Assembly: GCA_038373865.1 (NCBI GenBank) | Contig: JAXGGA010002067.1 | Coordinates: 26,001-90,000, forward strand | Direction of reading: 5' to 3' | Source: Uloborus plumipes | Taxonomy: Eukaryota; Arthropoda; Arachnida; Araneae; Uloboridae | Length of the DNA: 64,000 bases | In this document: positions 1 through 11,316 of the stretch, in pieces | Layout of the letters: every line of letters starts with the position of its first letter | Numbering within the stretch: position 1 is the stretch's first letter | The notes under the pieces: model-generated | The model's input: the letters and a program-made list of their open reading frames with translations, nothing else | Database searches by the model: none | What the model was told of the DNA's origin: nothing | Position numbers and translations under genes: made by a program

Positions 1-811
1 ACTACCTTAAATGGGATGCTGTTGTCTTTTCTGGCGAGAAAAGGTGTAAATTGGATGGACCAGACGTTTTTCACTACTCCTGGAATGCTCCTAGTAAAGA
101 AAAATTTTCAAAGCGTAAACATTTGGAGGTGGTTCATTGACGGTATGGGGAGGTTTTATATAAAATAGAACTGCTCCTGTAGTTTTTGCGGAAGACAGAA
201 TGAATTCTGAGACCTATATTGATATACTGGGAGATAATCTTGTACCAATGGACCGCTAATTACGAGTGGTGACTAATTATTTCGGCAGGAGAATGCCTCG
301 CTGCCTGTTTCTCAATCTTCAAAATCTTCGTTTGAGGCTAATTTTGTAAAACACTTGACTGACTGGCCAAAAGCCTCGATCTATTTCCTGTAGAGAGTCT
401 GTGTGGTATTCTAGCCCATGAAATTTACAAAAATAGCATACAATATCAAAATACTCAGAAACTTATAACTTCTATCTAAATGCTTGGGGAAAAAGTTCCG
501 TCTGAAGGTACTGTCAAACTCCATGACAGCAAGATTGATAAAAGTGGTTGAAATGAAGGGAAAAATTATTAATTATTATCAGGTATGAGGCCGAAACATT
601 AATTGTCCTTATAATTTTGTCCAAGTTTAAAAATGAAATTTTAAATTAATTATGAAAAAAATAATTCATAATTTTTATTCTTAAATTTTACATCCTCCAC
701 AATGTTTTTAGCATAAAAAAGCATTTTATGTATAAATTTCGTTCCATTTACTTCAGAAATGATTTTTTTCTGCACAATTTTCAGTTGTCCTTATAATTTT
801 GACCACCAGTG
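1..811 (+). mobile_element. 3' part of a decayed Tc1-like transposon
   Basis: The segment holds the C-terminal half of a Tc1/mariner-type transposase followed by a 3' terminal repeat. The terminal sequence ends in GACCACCAGTG at 801-811 and is followed by TA (812-813), as expected for an element that duplicates TA. A second, diverged copy of the preceding motif TGTCCTTATAATTTTG lies near 603, so the 3' end may carry a repeated subterminal motif. The left half lies outside the window. Decay is heavy, with frameshifts and stops throughout, so this copy is not mobile. Confidence 0.75.
3..600 (+). pseudogene. Tc1-like transposase, C-terminal remnant
   Basis: This is the catalytic half of a DDE transposase of the Tc1/mariner superfamily, which would cut and rejoin transposon ends in the nucleus. 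Reading from position 3, the protein begins YLKWDAVVFSGEKRCKLDGP, which matches the first catalytic block (family form VVFSDE). The catalytic Asp is Gly here. The frame stops at about 138-140, and fragments such as AEDRMNSETYIDILGDNLVP follow. After a frameshift, the block with the third acidic residue reads DLFPVESLCGIL near 375-415, so that Glu survives only in another frame. The C-terminal tail around 530-580 is in yet another state of decay. The family assignment is good. The element is clearly dead. Confidence 0.75.
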
Positions 812-1558
812 TATTGTTACTAAGTGAAAAATACAAATCTAAAAAATCACCACACATGTTTTTGACTCTAAAAGATTTTTTTTTTGAAATGCAATTTTTT
901 TTTGAAAAACTAAAAAGGGGGCTTTTTGCGAGTTTGATGAATTCTTTGAAGGTATCAGGAAAATACTTTATTACTGATATGTAAAATAACGCGCGAAGAT
1001 TAAAGATAGCGATTTTCTTAGGTTTAACTCTAACAAGCCTCAAAATCTTCAATTTTGCCCTTCTTATACCATAGAAGGCACCTGTTTAAGTTCACTATAG
1101 CATGCGATTTCGCAAAACAAAAATAAAAACGCATTGTTCCAGAAAATCACATTTTTAAAGTCAGACTCATACAGAAATTTTTTGTAATCGCTAACGGTAA
1201 AACCTCCCAGTAATTACACTGAGAAAGGGAATATAGTTGTAATGAAGTATATCTCTCAAAGGAGTAGGAACGGATGCGGTCCCTCCGCCCAGACCCATTC
1301 CTTGAAGCTTAAATTTAAATCCCTGTAATTAAATTCCAAGTTATTTTCTTCTGCTTAAAAGACATTTTCATCGTCTAATCAATTTTATGCATGTATAAAT
1401 GCCTACGCAAAATTAAAATCGAGTTCTGAGTGCATTTCTACCATTCCAATTTGCTTTGTTGAGCCTGGACGCCCGTGATAGTTTTCTTGATGAGAAATTT
1501 TCACATAATTGACGACGAGTCCCAATACTAAAAATCCACCTCTGCTTTAAAAGTGTTA
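812..1558. other. AT-rich stretch, nothing recognised
   Basis: Homopolymer-rich unique sequence between two mobile elements. Short open frames here (for example 753-1052 on the minus strand) are low-complexity and have no recognisable domain. Confidence 0.5.
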
Positions 1559-1978
1559 CACTGCAAAAAATGAACTGTTGTTTTTACAGGATAATACTGG
1601 CAGCAGAGGTTCCAGTTTAAAACTGTAAAATGCACAGCAATAAATTGTAAAAGTGCTAATTTTAGTTTATTGCTGCAAAGCAGCAATTTTATAGTTTATT
1701 ACCAGTTTTACATTTTATTGCCACAAAATTAGCTGTATCATACTGTAAAACAACAGTATGATACTGGCGGCAGAGGCTCCAGTTTAAAACTGTAAAATGC
1801 ACAGTGATAAACTGTAAAATTAGCAATTTTACAGTTTATTACTGTAAAGCAGCAATTTTACAGTTTATTAGTGTATAACTAGCAATTTTACTGTTTATTA
1901 CTGTAAAATTAGCAATTTTTGTTTACTATAAAATTAATTGTATTATACTGAAAAAGCAAAATCTTTTTTTATGCAGTG
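1559..1978. mobile_element. CACTG-ended MITE with TA duplication, dimeric
   Basis: The element runs from CACTGCAAAAAATGA at 1559 to its degenerate inverse ending GCAGTG at 1978. TA lies on both sides (1557-1558 and 1979-1980). The inside is built from alternating AACTGTAAAATGCACAG and GCAATTTTACAGTTTATT blocks. The block following the left end, TACTGGCAGCAGAGGTTCCAG, recurs near 1762 as TACTGGCGGCAGAGGCTCCAG, so the copy looks like a head-to-tail dimer. A related copy in the opposite orientation lies at 24889-25199. No coding capacity is seen. The TA duplication is compatible with a Tc1/mariner-type source. Confidence 0.75.
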
Positions 1979-2933
1979 TATTTGTTGCAGAGGTAGAGTG
2001 AGTTATGTATTTCGCAATCCGTGCTTAAGTTTTGGAAGTAAGTATATTGAGCACAAAATTGCACAGGTTTATACAAAAGTCAATTTCAGAAAATTTATTT
2101 TTCATTTGAATTCTAATGCCTGGTTCTTATTTTGTATTTTCACTTAAAACGCATTTGCACTTCATTGAATTAAGCAGGTACTTATTTTATTTGAAGCTAA
2201 TTTTGTCAGGAAATAGACACAGCAATGATGTGATAATTCTAAAGTTTTATGATGAACAAATTTGCGTTCGAGTTTATAGCTATAGCATTATTTGTTGAGC
2301 AGTAAGTATATTCGATAAAGTTATGAAATACAACATAATGACGACTTTCATTTTTGATTGTGAAGTAAGATTGTAAGATGAAAATGTCTCAGAATAATTG
2401 CAATGAATATAGGGCTTTGTTTAAGTGCCGTCGTAAAAAATGTATTTAAACTCTGATATTAATGACAGGAGTAAAAACTTGTTTCGAGAAAGATTGAAGT
2501 ACTTTTTATTAAAGTGAGTGAAAAAAAGAGAACTCCCCACGTTTTTCAAATCAGAATACTGTCAGGAAATCAGAGTTTAAGAGCAAGAATTTTAAGAGTT
2601 CTCTTGATTTCCATTTGCTTCCCTTATTACTTCTGGATAGTGAAATTAAGTGCGAGAACATATCTGCAAGGACGACGCTTAATTAGTGTAAGAGAAGGAA
2701 GTTCCTTTTTACCAAGTAGATTACTACCTGCGGGCGTAATTACTTTAGACGGGAAGTTGGTGTTTTTAGGTTTGAATGATTATTCGTGCCTTCACGCTTA
2801 AGTGAAACGCATTGATCCTTATAATTGAAAATACTAAGTTCAAAATATTTTGACAATATATGACTGATTTGAGATCTGTACAAAATTCTTCAGCTGTATC
2901 GTCGTCAAAAAATCCCGTCCCTAAGACAAAATA
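1979..2933. other. AT-rich stretch, nothing recognised
   Basis: Open frames of 60-95 codons occur (for example 2514-2801 on the plus strand), but none shows a domain, repeat or flanking signal that I can support. Confidence 0.4.
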
Positions 2934-5848
2934 TGGAGGGTGTTTTGTTTTAACTTGCATGATCGTATTTTCGCAACCGTTCCTCTTACCAGGAAAGTAC
3001 TCGACTTAAGTAATAATGAAAAAAGTTAAAAATGGTACCATTCGAAAGAGCATACTGAGACATGTCTTTGACCCAAAGATCAAGTGCCCTCGTTTTCGAG
3101 TTAAGGGGTCTTAAAGTCGGCCAAAAATGAGCCAAATTTGAAGACTTGGCAAGAAATTGAAGCTAGCTCCAGATTCTCCCTTCCGCTGCTTGCTTGACAT
3201 CGCATCGTTTCCATGTTTGGTCATTTGCAGAAAGAAAGTAAGATGTTTTACGTAAACCCTTTACTTGTATGAGCTAAAATTAAGAATGCTGGTCAAGACT
3301 ATGATGTGGAAAGCAGAGAGCTTTATCCAGAGGAGTGAAAACTTTACAAAGTTTTATCTTTTTACGATTGATAACAATACATTTTAGAATTTTAATTATT
3401 TGAAGTTTTTTTACTGAACTAAATTGTATGTATTAATTATTATAAGTTAAAATATATTGCACGTGTTTCTAAATGAATAATTCGGGATAAGTAAATAAGT
3501 ATGAAAAGCTGCTAATATGAGCTCATGTACAAAAAATGAAAGAAATAATCTTTGGGGTAGAAATTAAATTGTCATGGATTATGATATCAGTTCTTATTGA
3601 AAAAAAAATCGATCCAAGAAGTTTCACTATCTGCCAACTCTTAGCAAAAACATTTTTTTTAATTGAAATCGAGAAAAAATAAATAATTTTTAAAAGAAAA
3701 CGAATTAGTAAATGTCAATAGCTGCAAAATTATATCCACGTCGGAAATTACATCAATGGTAGAGGGAAATAATTATTTCCATTCTTAAAATATACTAATA
3801 TAGTCGGCATTCATTGTAAAAACCCCTGTCGTTCAAACAAATTGGTCACTGTAGCGAAAAGTCTCTGTAACGTAAATGTAAAACATATTGCATGTTAATT
3901 TCGTACTGTTTAAAAACACTAGAATAACTTTTACTAGTTCTGCTATATGTTCAACAGGTAGGAATAACAAAATTGTATATCAATATAAGTTTTAGCTCAC
4001 TTTTCTGTAAAAGTAGAAATTAGGTGAAAAAAAATCATGAAAGAAGGCCTGATGCACTGAAAAAAGAAAAAAAAAACCGCTCAACACAATTGAGTCGAAA
4101 AAGCACATCTTAATAAAAATAATTAAATACACAGAAAAATTTAAAATAGGAAAGTTGGGTTTTGAGTTGCGGAAACTGTGTACCTGTCAGTCTGTCTATT
4201 GATCAGTTTTTCTGCCCCCCCCCCCCACAATAACTTTTGAGTGCATAGTCCGATTCGTTTTTTTTTTAATCGAAAGAGCTCAATGAGGACAATACACTCC
4301 CATATCCGACTTTTTGATTTGAATAATATTTCATTCAATTTCGAATTTCCAATTTTCCCCCCTGTCCTCACTTATAACTTTTGAAGGAGCAAGTTCGATT
4401 CGAGCGAACATTTTTTTTTTCGAAATATCTCAGAGAAAACATCTCATTCCTGTTTGATTTTTTATTTGAACACATTTTCATCAAATTTTGATCATTTTTT
4501 TTTCCATATGTAAGACCATTCTTACATACCCAGTGATGCAATTGACAAAAATGTTTAGGGGAACTCACTTTGAGTTATAGGGGACCCACCAAAAGAAAAG
4601 TGGTTTGAAAAAAATTATAATATTTGCAATTTTTACAATTAAAAACCCTAAATATACCCCCCCCCCTTACTACAGAATTGTACGAACACTTGAAAAAAAA
4701 TAATTAAAAAAAACAGGAGGTTCAGATGTCACCTCCTGTTGACAAGGGCCCCTTAACAAGGGGGACTCCCCTTAAACAAGGGACCTGCTTTAATCGCAAA
4801 TAGTACGATAAAATTTAATTTTGATGTGTTGTTTGAAATTGTTTTTCCTCTTTAAAAAGCTCTCTGCTTTCCATGTCATAGGCTTGATAGTAGCTTTCTG
4901 CTTTAACTCGCACAGGTAAAGTAAAAGATTATTGTAAAGCCGTCTTTCAAAAGCTCTGCAGATGACCAAAAATGGGAATCAAGTTTTCCGTTGGATGCAA
5001 ATAGTGTAATCGCGCCGCAGCTTCCAGTTTCATTATAACTCGCTAAAATTGGCGATTTTTCAAAAAAAATTAGCTGACTTTAGAACCTTATATTTCGTAA
5101 ACGGGGGCGCGAGGGCAAAAACGCGTACATCCAGAAACGTGTTTTACAATGCTCTTTCGATTGGTACTCATTAAAAAAAAATTCATTATTCCATGATCGC
5201 GTACTTTCCTGGTTAGATGCATATTTCCAATGGCAAAAATGCTCAGAAGTAGAGTGAAGATTAAAAGTTGAAAGCGGAAAAAAAAGTCAAAAAATAAGAA
5301 AGGTAACTTTTGATGCGGATCCTAGGTCCCCTAACTTATATTTAGGGGAATCAGAAGCATAGAAACCCCACTAGAATAGAAATTTGACTTTGGTAAGATC
5401 TATATTCACAAGAAAATGAAACATAGTGCTTTATGACCTTCCTCATTTTACATTCGTTGTCAACAGCACGTTTTGGGGGAAATATAGCCGCTAACGGATT
5501 CAGTACAATGTCAAGCTGTCATTCTACTGAAAGGGCGATACATTCTGATCTCATTTTCTGTACGGTTTCAGTAAAACTTTCGACTCGAACATCTCTTCTA
5601 GTTTTGACAGGAAATTTTTGGGGTTGGCGTTATTTTTCAATGGAGATTTTTTCTTTAAATATAAGTAAGGGTACCTGGAATGTGGATGAAAAGTTAAATT
5701 TCGTATTTTTTGAATAATTTTTTTTGTCTTCAAACTTTTAATATCCTAACTCTGCACCTCATTTTGAGCAATTTTTGCAATTGAAAGTATGCATCTAAGA
5801 CGAACGGTTGCGAAACTAAAGGTGGAAGTTAAAACGGAACACCCTGTA
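2934..5848. mobile_element. TIR element with long diverged inverted arms
   Basis: The right end reads, on the minus strand, TACAGGGTGTTCCGTTTTAA. The left end at about 2934 is a diverged form (GGAGGGTGTTTTGTTTTAAC). Both continue into TTCGCAACCGTTC. The left arm 2985-3345 (CCAGGAAAGTAC... to GGAAAGCAGAGAGCTT) is matched in inverted orientation by 4857-5213 (AAGCTCTCTGCTTTCC... to GTACTTTCCTGG). The loop from about 3346 to 4856 includes C and A homopolymers and shows no coding signal. A second inverted-repeat element (5216-5795) splits the right arm. A partial copy of this composite right end lies at 8975-9139. The superfamily is not certain. Confidence 0.6.
5216..5795. mobile_element. Palindromic MITE nested in the right arm of the larger element
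   Basis: The ends GATGCATATTTCCAATGGCA (5216) and TGCAATTGAAAGTATGCATC (to 5795) are inverted copies, extending for roughly 75-80 bp (5216-5290 against about 5720-5795). TA flanks both sides (5214-5215 and 5796-5797). In the left arm of the host element the corresponding sequence is uninterrupted (CCTCTTACCAGGAAAGT near 2975-2992), which gives an empty-site comparison. Confidence 0.6.
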
Positions 5849-6728
5849 TAAAATATTTATATAGTACCGTAAAGCGGGGTGAATCGGAACGAAACTTTTC
5901 GATAATACAAAGATGGTCTACATAAATATACGGTCGAATATTTTTAGCTGTCAGGTTTTTTTTAGAAAATTAATATCACGAGAAGTAAGAAAAAAATTAC
6001 TTTTGTCATTCTGGCTACTCTATTGGCTTATGACCAAGATTGCACGCGGAGCAATAAAAGCATCGAGTTTTCATAGTGTGAAAAAATACAATGATAATGA
6101 TTATACGAGTATATTTACCCCACATTTTCGTTGTCATTGGTAATCCTGAATTTATTTTATAACAAAGTTTTCTCAAGTCTGACATGTGTCCCAGAATAAC
6201 CTTTTAACATTAAAATATACAACGCACTTTCAATATACAAATTTGACATTTTTATATAGTTAACATTTCTTTCGGTTCAATATAAATATCTAGTAATAAT
6301 GAAGTAAAATATAAAATTCATAAAAATAATTGAATGGATCACTCACATAAAATGTATAAAAAATATAACTGAAACTAGTTTTGCAACATTATTTTTTGAA
6401 ACAGTACTTGACATTTATTCCTATTCTTGAGTTTGAAAAATGCTCTGGAACTATAATTTATTTTCAAACGTTCAAAATAGATGTTATGCTTTTCTTGTTT
6501 GTCTCTCGATACGAACATGCAATATAATTTCAAGGAAAGGTTTTAATTTAGCTATTATTCATTCTGTACACAAGAAGTTTTCTGGAAAAAACAGTAAAAG
6601 AGATTAATGGTACCATATCAGCAGTATTTCAGCTAAGATTGTAACTAATCGCTTACACGTCAAATTATCGCCTTATTTTTCAAAAGGAATGGAAAATGAG
6701 CTGCTTTTTCTTCAGCAGTCATGTTTTG
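5849..6728. other. AT-rich stretch with one dispersed repeat
   Basis: Mostly unrecognised. About 5965-6095 (ATCACGAGAAGTAAGAAAAA... CGCGGAGCAATAAAA) resembles 53565-53690 (ATCACGAGAAGTAAGAAAAA... CGCGGAGTGCTAAAA), so it is an old dispersed repeat of unknown class. Confidence 0.45.
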
Positions 6729-7000
6729 CAAGAGCGGACCCAGAAATTTTTCAAGGGAGAGGCGATTGATTTTATTACTTAGTTTTTACTATGTTATACC
6801 AGTTTGCAAATATTAATCACACAGGTTTCGAACTTCAATTTCGAAAAAATTTCAAGGGAGAGCCAAAACTTTCTTACTTCAATATCATTAAAACTTGCCT
6901 AAAATGAAGTTTTTTGAACTTCAACAGAAAAAATTTACTGATGTATGGGCCTCAAGGGAGGGGCGATCGCCCCATCGCCCCTCCCTTGTATCCGCCACTG
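6729..7000. mobile_element. hAT-type MITE with perfect 8-bp duplication
   Basis: The target duplication ATGTTTTG is identical on both sides (6721-6728 and 7001-7008). The element begins CAAGAGCGGACCCAG and ends CCGCCACTG, so the ends are CA(A)GNGCGGA-type inverted repeats. Near the right end lies the self-complementary core GGGGCGATCGCCCC. A second member of this family is at 56183-56472. At 272 bp there is no coding capacity. The 8-bp duplication places it with hAT elements. Confidence 0.85.
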
Positions 7001-7140
7001 ATGTTTTGGGATGTTTCCGTAAAGCTTTTCTTTTCAACTTGTGCATGTGAAAAAGTATTTGAAAATTGGAAAAATTTCAGAAAAGATAAAATTATTTCCT
7101 GCATACATACTGAAAACAACTATTTTTTTGTTCATATGTA

Positions 7141-7314
7141 CAGTCGAGTCTCGATAACTCGAAGCCTTATAACTAGAATAATCTTTTATTTTGAAGCGTT
7201 AATTAGGTCCCCACCCATGAGAATGCTGTGGGAACTTCCTATATAACTCGAACTACCAATAACTCAAAGCTTTTCTTCGGTCCCTTGGGACTTCGAGCTA
7301 TCGAGACTCGACTG
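7141..7314. mobile_element. pogo/Tigger-like MITE
   Basis: The inverted ends CAGTCGAGTCTCGATAACTC and its inverse CGAGCTATCGAGACTCGACTG border a 174-bp element. TA lies on both sides (7139-7140 and 7315-7316). The CAGTCGA... ends and the TA duplication match pogo/Tigger-type elements. It is non-coding. Confidence 0.8.
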
Positions 7315-7319
7315 TACTA

Positions 7320-8840
7320 GCTAACTCGTGCGAAGTGTAAGAGTTCAAAAACCTTGCCTTTTAAGTTTTCGTAAATAGGCAATACTCGCTTTAAGTCTTT
7401 TCCGGCTTTTCTACGGTGTGATTGGTGATAAAAATAGGCAATTTGTGAGCAATTCCTTATGATTCATAGCGTTTCGGAGAATCATTTAAATACAGCGCAT
7501 TAGATCAATTTTTAAAGATATTAAACTGGAATTTTTTTTAAGAGTTGAAGCATTTATATGGTTAAAATTATTTTATAGATATAAATTCCTGTCTTTCACG
7601 CATGAGCAGAGAAAAATTAACTGCTTTAACCCTGCTACTGTGTTCGGGTCCTTTTCGACCCAAAACAGATTTCATTTGCTTATAAATTTTCGAGTAACGT
7701 TGGTATAACGTTTTAAGTTCATGAATGTGTTCATTTTCATGTTATATTACACACATATTTTTTTTGTTTTGATTGAAGTATAACCCTACTTGTCAAAAAA
7801 AAGTTTACTAATACTGTGTTCGGGTCCTTTTGGACCCATATGATTAAAAAGCATGTATCAGAGAAACAAAATAATTTTATGCTTGTTTATTTTATTCATA
7901 ATTTATGAAACAATAAATAGAACATTTGTTCATTGTTTTTGTACGTTTTTTAAATATTTTTTAATGGTTATCTTCTGTTTTTCTTTCATTCATTTTTTTT
8001 CTTCTTTTTTTTCTTTCTGAATACCATTTCTTCCTTTCTATGAATTGAAATCAGTACCAGTGAAAATGTTTCAAGGTTAACTTTCATAGAACTGCAAACT
8101 CTGCAATTATGCCTATCTGAGGGGAATTCCCTTTTACCCCCTCTCTCCGCCGCTTCCCCCGCACATATGATTCTGTATATAAATCTGTACATCTCATACA
8201 AATGTTGTACTGTTCGTATTTCCATTTTTAACACTTCTTTTCAAGCTTAAAAATTTCTAGTAAATTTCTTAAAGTGACAGCTTACATAATTTTGTTAGTT
8301 TTCTTTAGTACGAAAACTGGAATTGCTATAATATTTAAATTTTATTTATGTGTTTTCTCGGATTAAATATGTAAAATAAAATATAAAAATTGAGTGATTT
8401 ATGTTTGGAAGTTTCTAATAAAATCAAATATAACAATTAAACTCGAAAAAATATAAAAAAAGCGGTGTTAGGGAATAAATTACATATGTTGGGTCCATTT
8501 GGACCCGAACACAGTATACGTATGTTCGGGACGAACACAGCAGCAGGGTTAAATGGATAATATTTCAATAATTTTTTTTATTATTTTAGTTTGAAATTTT
8601 TGTATGATATTTCTCTTCTATGGGGGATGTCATCTTTCTAGAAGGTTTGATATGGTTTGACGGAAAACTCTGCGTGTTGTGAGCCAAAAACCGGCAAATA
8701 AAATTAGTAGTTCTGAAAGAAATAGTAATGTCTCTGGGAATACAAGTGCTCTCGAAAATAAGTAAAAGAATTATAACTAGTATGTAAATTAATTTCTGAA
8801 ATTTGCAGCTTATTCCTAAAAATGTACGATGAATTTATGG
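7320..8840 (+). repeat. Old dispersed repeat, interrupted by the piggyBac-like element
   Basis: The flanks of the piggyBac-like element align with 37020-37560: the left side around GAAAAATTAACTGCTTTAA, the right side around TTTCTGAAATTTGCAGCTTATTCC against TTTCTGAAATTTACAACTTATTCC. The copy at 37 kb sits inside a TIR element (36379-37832), so this is probably a remnant of the same family. I see no transposase motif in either copy. Confidence 0.5.
7630..8548. mobile_element. piggyBac-like non-autonomous element
   Basis: TTAA occurs at both borders (7626-7629 and 8549-8552). The element starts CCCTGCTACTGTGTTCGGG and ends CACAGCAGCAGGG. The subterminal motif TGTGTTCGGGTCC recurs in direct orientation near 7811 and inverted near 8502. 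The CCC...GGG ends inside TTAA are diagnostic for piggyBac. At 919 bp, with only low-complexity open frames inside, it has no transposase. A related uninterrupted site (AACTGCTTTAAACATTC) is at about 37277. Confidence 0.85.
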
Positions 8841-8974
8841 TAAGAGTCACAAAACGCTCTGTTTCATGTCTCGATGAATATTGCTCGTATTAATGACAAA
8901 CTTTTTGTGTTCGCATTGTTTTTTTATGCTCTTGATTTCCCTAAATTTTTGTTAAGGGACCTATGATCATTATA

Positions 8975-9139
8975 AAAATCTACATTTCGTATCTTTTGAG
9001 TTAATTTTTTTTTCACTTCAAACTTTTATTATTTTAAATCCGCAGCTCACTTTGAGCAATTTTGCCTTTGAAAGTATGGATCTAGAAAGAGCGGTTGAGA
9101 AAATAAAGGTCATGCCAGCTAAAATGGAACACACGCATA
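8975..9139. repeat. Truncated right end of the 2934-5848 element family
   Basis: The sequence matches 5690-5848: CTCACTTTGAGCAATTTTGC..., GAAAGTATGGATCTAGAAAG..., GCGGTTGAGAAAATAAAGGT and the end AAAATGGAACACACGC. It contains both the inner MITE end and the outer element end. The nested structure therefore existed before this copy was made, or the two together form the family unit. Confidence 0.55.
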
Positions 9140-9150
9140 ATGTAAAATAA

Positions 9151-9708
9151 AATAATTTTGTAACTTTTAATAATTTAATCTTCAAGCAAATTCATGGTAT
9201 TGGCATGGGCACGAACTATTCCAGCTCTGCAGCAAATTTGTTTTTATTCTATTATGAATTCAAATATATTATCAATAAGAACATTAAATTAAATATTTTT
9301 AGATACATCGACGACATTCTGGTTTTCAACAAAAATATGGAGGAAGAATTTCATATTGTCTATCCTCAGACACTCCAACTGAATAAAGCAAATGAAAATA
9401 ATCAGTTTGCCAACTTTCTGGACATTTCCATCAAAATTTTTGAACAGAACATCTTTCTCGATATTTACGATAAAAGAAACAGTTTTAATTTTTTTACACA
9501 AAGTATGCCACACTTTTACAGCAATTTGCATAAAAAAGTTTTCATTAATATTATTTTAGGACAAATTTCGAGATTTCATAAAATATGCAATAACAAAAAT
9601 GATTATGAAAAGCAGATTTTTAAATTTGCTGCTACATTATTTTATTACAACAATTATCCGATTGATTTTATTTTACATTATGCTAATGTTTTCAAGAATT
9701 CCATGTGA
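9151..9708 (+). pseudogene. Reverse transcriptase fragment (MGTN-type, possibly Penelope-like)
   Basis: The frame is open from 9151 to the stop at 9706-9708, although the first ATG is at 9205. The protein shows FKQIHGIGMGTNYSSSAANL, the conserved block before the active site, then FRYIDDILVFN, which carries the catalytic YxDD motif. Further blocks are YPQTLQLNKAN, FLDISIKIF and IYDKRNSFNF. These occur in the same order in a widespread group of animal reverse transcriptases with G(I)PMGTN and RYIDD signatures. The upstream fingers domain is missing, since the open region starts directly after the truncated repeat end at 9139. No endonuclease domain is visible downstream. Placement with Penelope-like elements is an inference and other unclassified RT groups are possible. 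Function was an element-encoded polymerase. This fragment is a remnant, but its frame is surprisingly clean for about 185 codons. Confidence 0.65.
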
Positions 9709-10398
9709 CAGGCAGAGAGTATATAGTTTCTTCCCCAAGTACTGCATATTGGCAACAAACCGTGCTCCCAGCTTTTATGATAGGCTGCACCTAAACTCTA
9801 CTGCTGAGCGGTGTTGACTGGAAGTGAGCAGACACGGAATGTTAGAGTGGAACGAAAAAGGACTGCCTCTTGGACAATGGAATTGAATTATTTTGGGTAT
9901 GTGCACGTTTTTTTGCTTTCCAGGTAAGGGCAGGGTGCATTGGATTGTAATTTGTCAGCATTTTAAATTCAAATTCAGTACAAACATTATAAAATAAATT
10001 AGTGGCATAAATTTTATACTTTTAAAGTTTTTAATCTTTCAAAGATTAAAAAGCAAAAGCTAATCAAGTTTATTAATCACTGCTGACTTATTTCAAACAA
10101 ACACTCATGAAACCTGCAAAGCTGAATCTAAAAAATCTATATGCTGCTCCTGCCCTCTGAAGATTAAGCAGCGCATTACCCATGTTGATGTTTTACATGT
10201 TAGTTTTAAATTTCAAGTAGTTTTAAATGTTTTTCCTGATGTTTCTCATTGTTGTCCTATTTATTTCTGTTACTCCAATTTATGCACAGTTACTCTTCAT
10301 GAGCTATTATTGTCTCTTTTTGATATTCATATTTGCAATTGATTTTTAGCTGCAATAAATGCGCTAGTTAATTTGCAGACTTTAAACTGTTAATCTTG

Positions 10399-10493
<95 letters not shown>

Positions 10494-11316
10494 TTTTTTT
10501 AATATCGCTCTGAAAAATAAACATACCTTACTTTTTATTGCCATATGTTTTACTGACAAATTTTTGCCCTCAATAATCTTTCAATAATTTGAAAATGCTT
10601 CTTTTTGTTTTACCAGGTAAGATGCGTCTTTGTAATGCAAAAATCTTATTTCCTGAGATCTTGATAGAAGAAAACAACAACTTTGCTTTTTAAGGGTTGT
10701 TTAATATCAAAATGTCCATTCTATAATTAAACTTCTGAGATGATCTCGAGCATTTAGATAACGTTATAGAGAAGTAACCATTTATAGAAACACAGCAACC
10801 AAACAGATTATATGCTTATGAAAGGGTAGTCATTTCCTTTTTTTTTCCATTGAATTTCTTTAAAAGTTTTGCTTTGATATCTTAAACACAATTTTTGAAT
10901 GAACGACAATCTTTGAAAACATCAAAGTGAAACATTTCCTCTCTATTGATTTGGTGCATTGTACTCCATTTTTTTTCTGGTATGGATTTTAACATTTGTA
11001 TATTACACTATTTTTAAAAATTAATTAAATTATATCCGTTGGTGTCACAATTTCTCATAATTTAACTTTTTTATTAGATGTTTTGTTTAAAACTTTGCAG
11101 TTAAATTCGTTACTTCTGCTGGCGTTGAAAATTCCACAGCATGCTGTTTTACTGTCCAATTTATTTATTTTCCAAATTCAAGTAACTTAACTTTTACAGT
11201 GTGGATGCACGTATGTGATTGGCTATAACAAAGACCTGGTACAATCTTCTAACAATCATTATAAGGAAAATATACAATTTTTAGTAACACCTGAAATTTA
11301 AAGAAGTCCTAAGATA
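9709..11316. other. AT-rich stretch with a long TA microsatellite
   Basis: Apart from the TA repeat at 10401-10488 I recognise nothing here. Open frames over the TA tract encode only Ile-Tyr repeats. Confidence 0.5.
10401..10488. repeat. (TA)44 microsatellite
   Basis: An uninterrupted run of about 44 TA units, followed by a T tract. Confidence 0.95.

Noticed and set aside
2514..2801. 95-codon open frame, plus strand
   Set aside because: No domain, no homologous copy in the window, and composition equal to the surrounding non-coding DNA.
10368..10587. Two open frames on both strands encoding Ile-Tyr repeats
   Set aside because: They are translations of the (TA)44 microsatellite.
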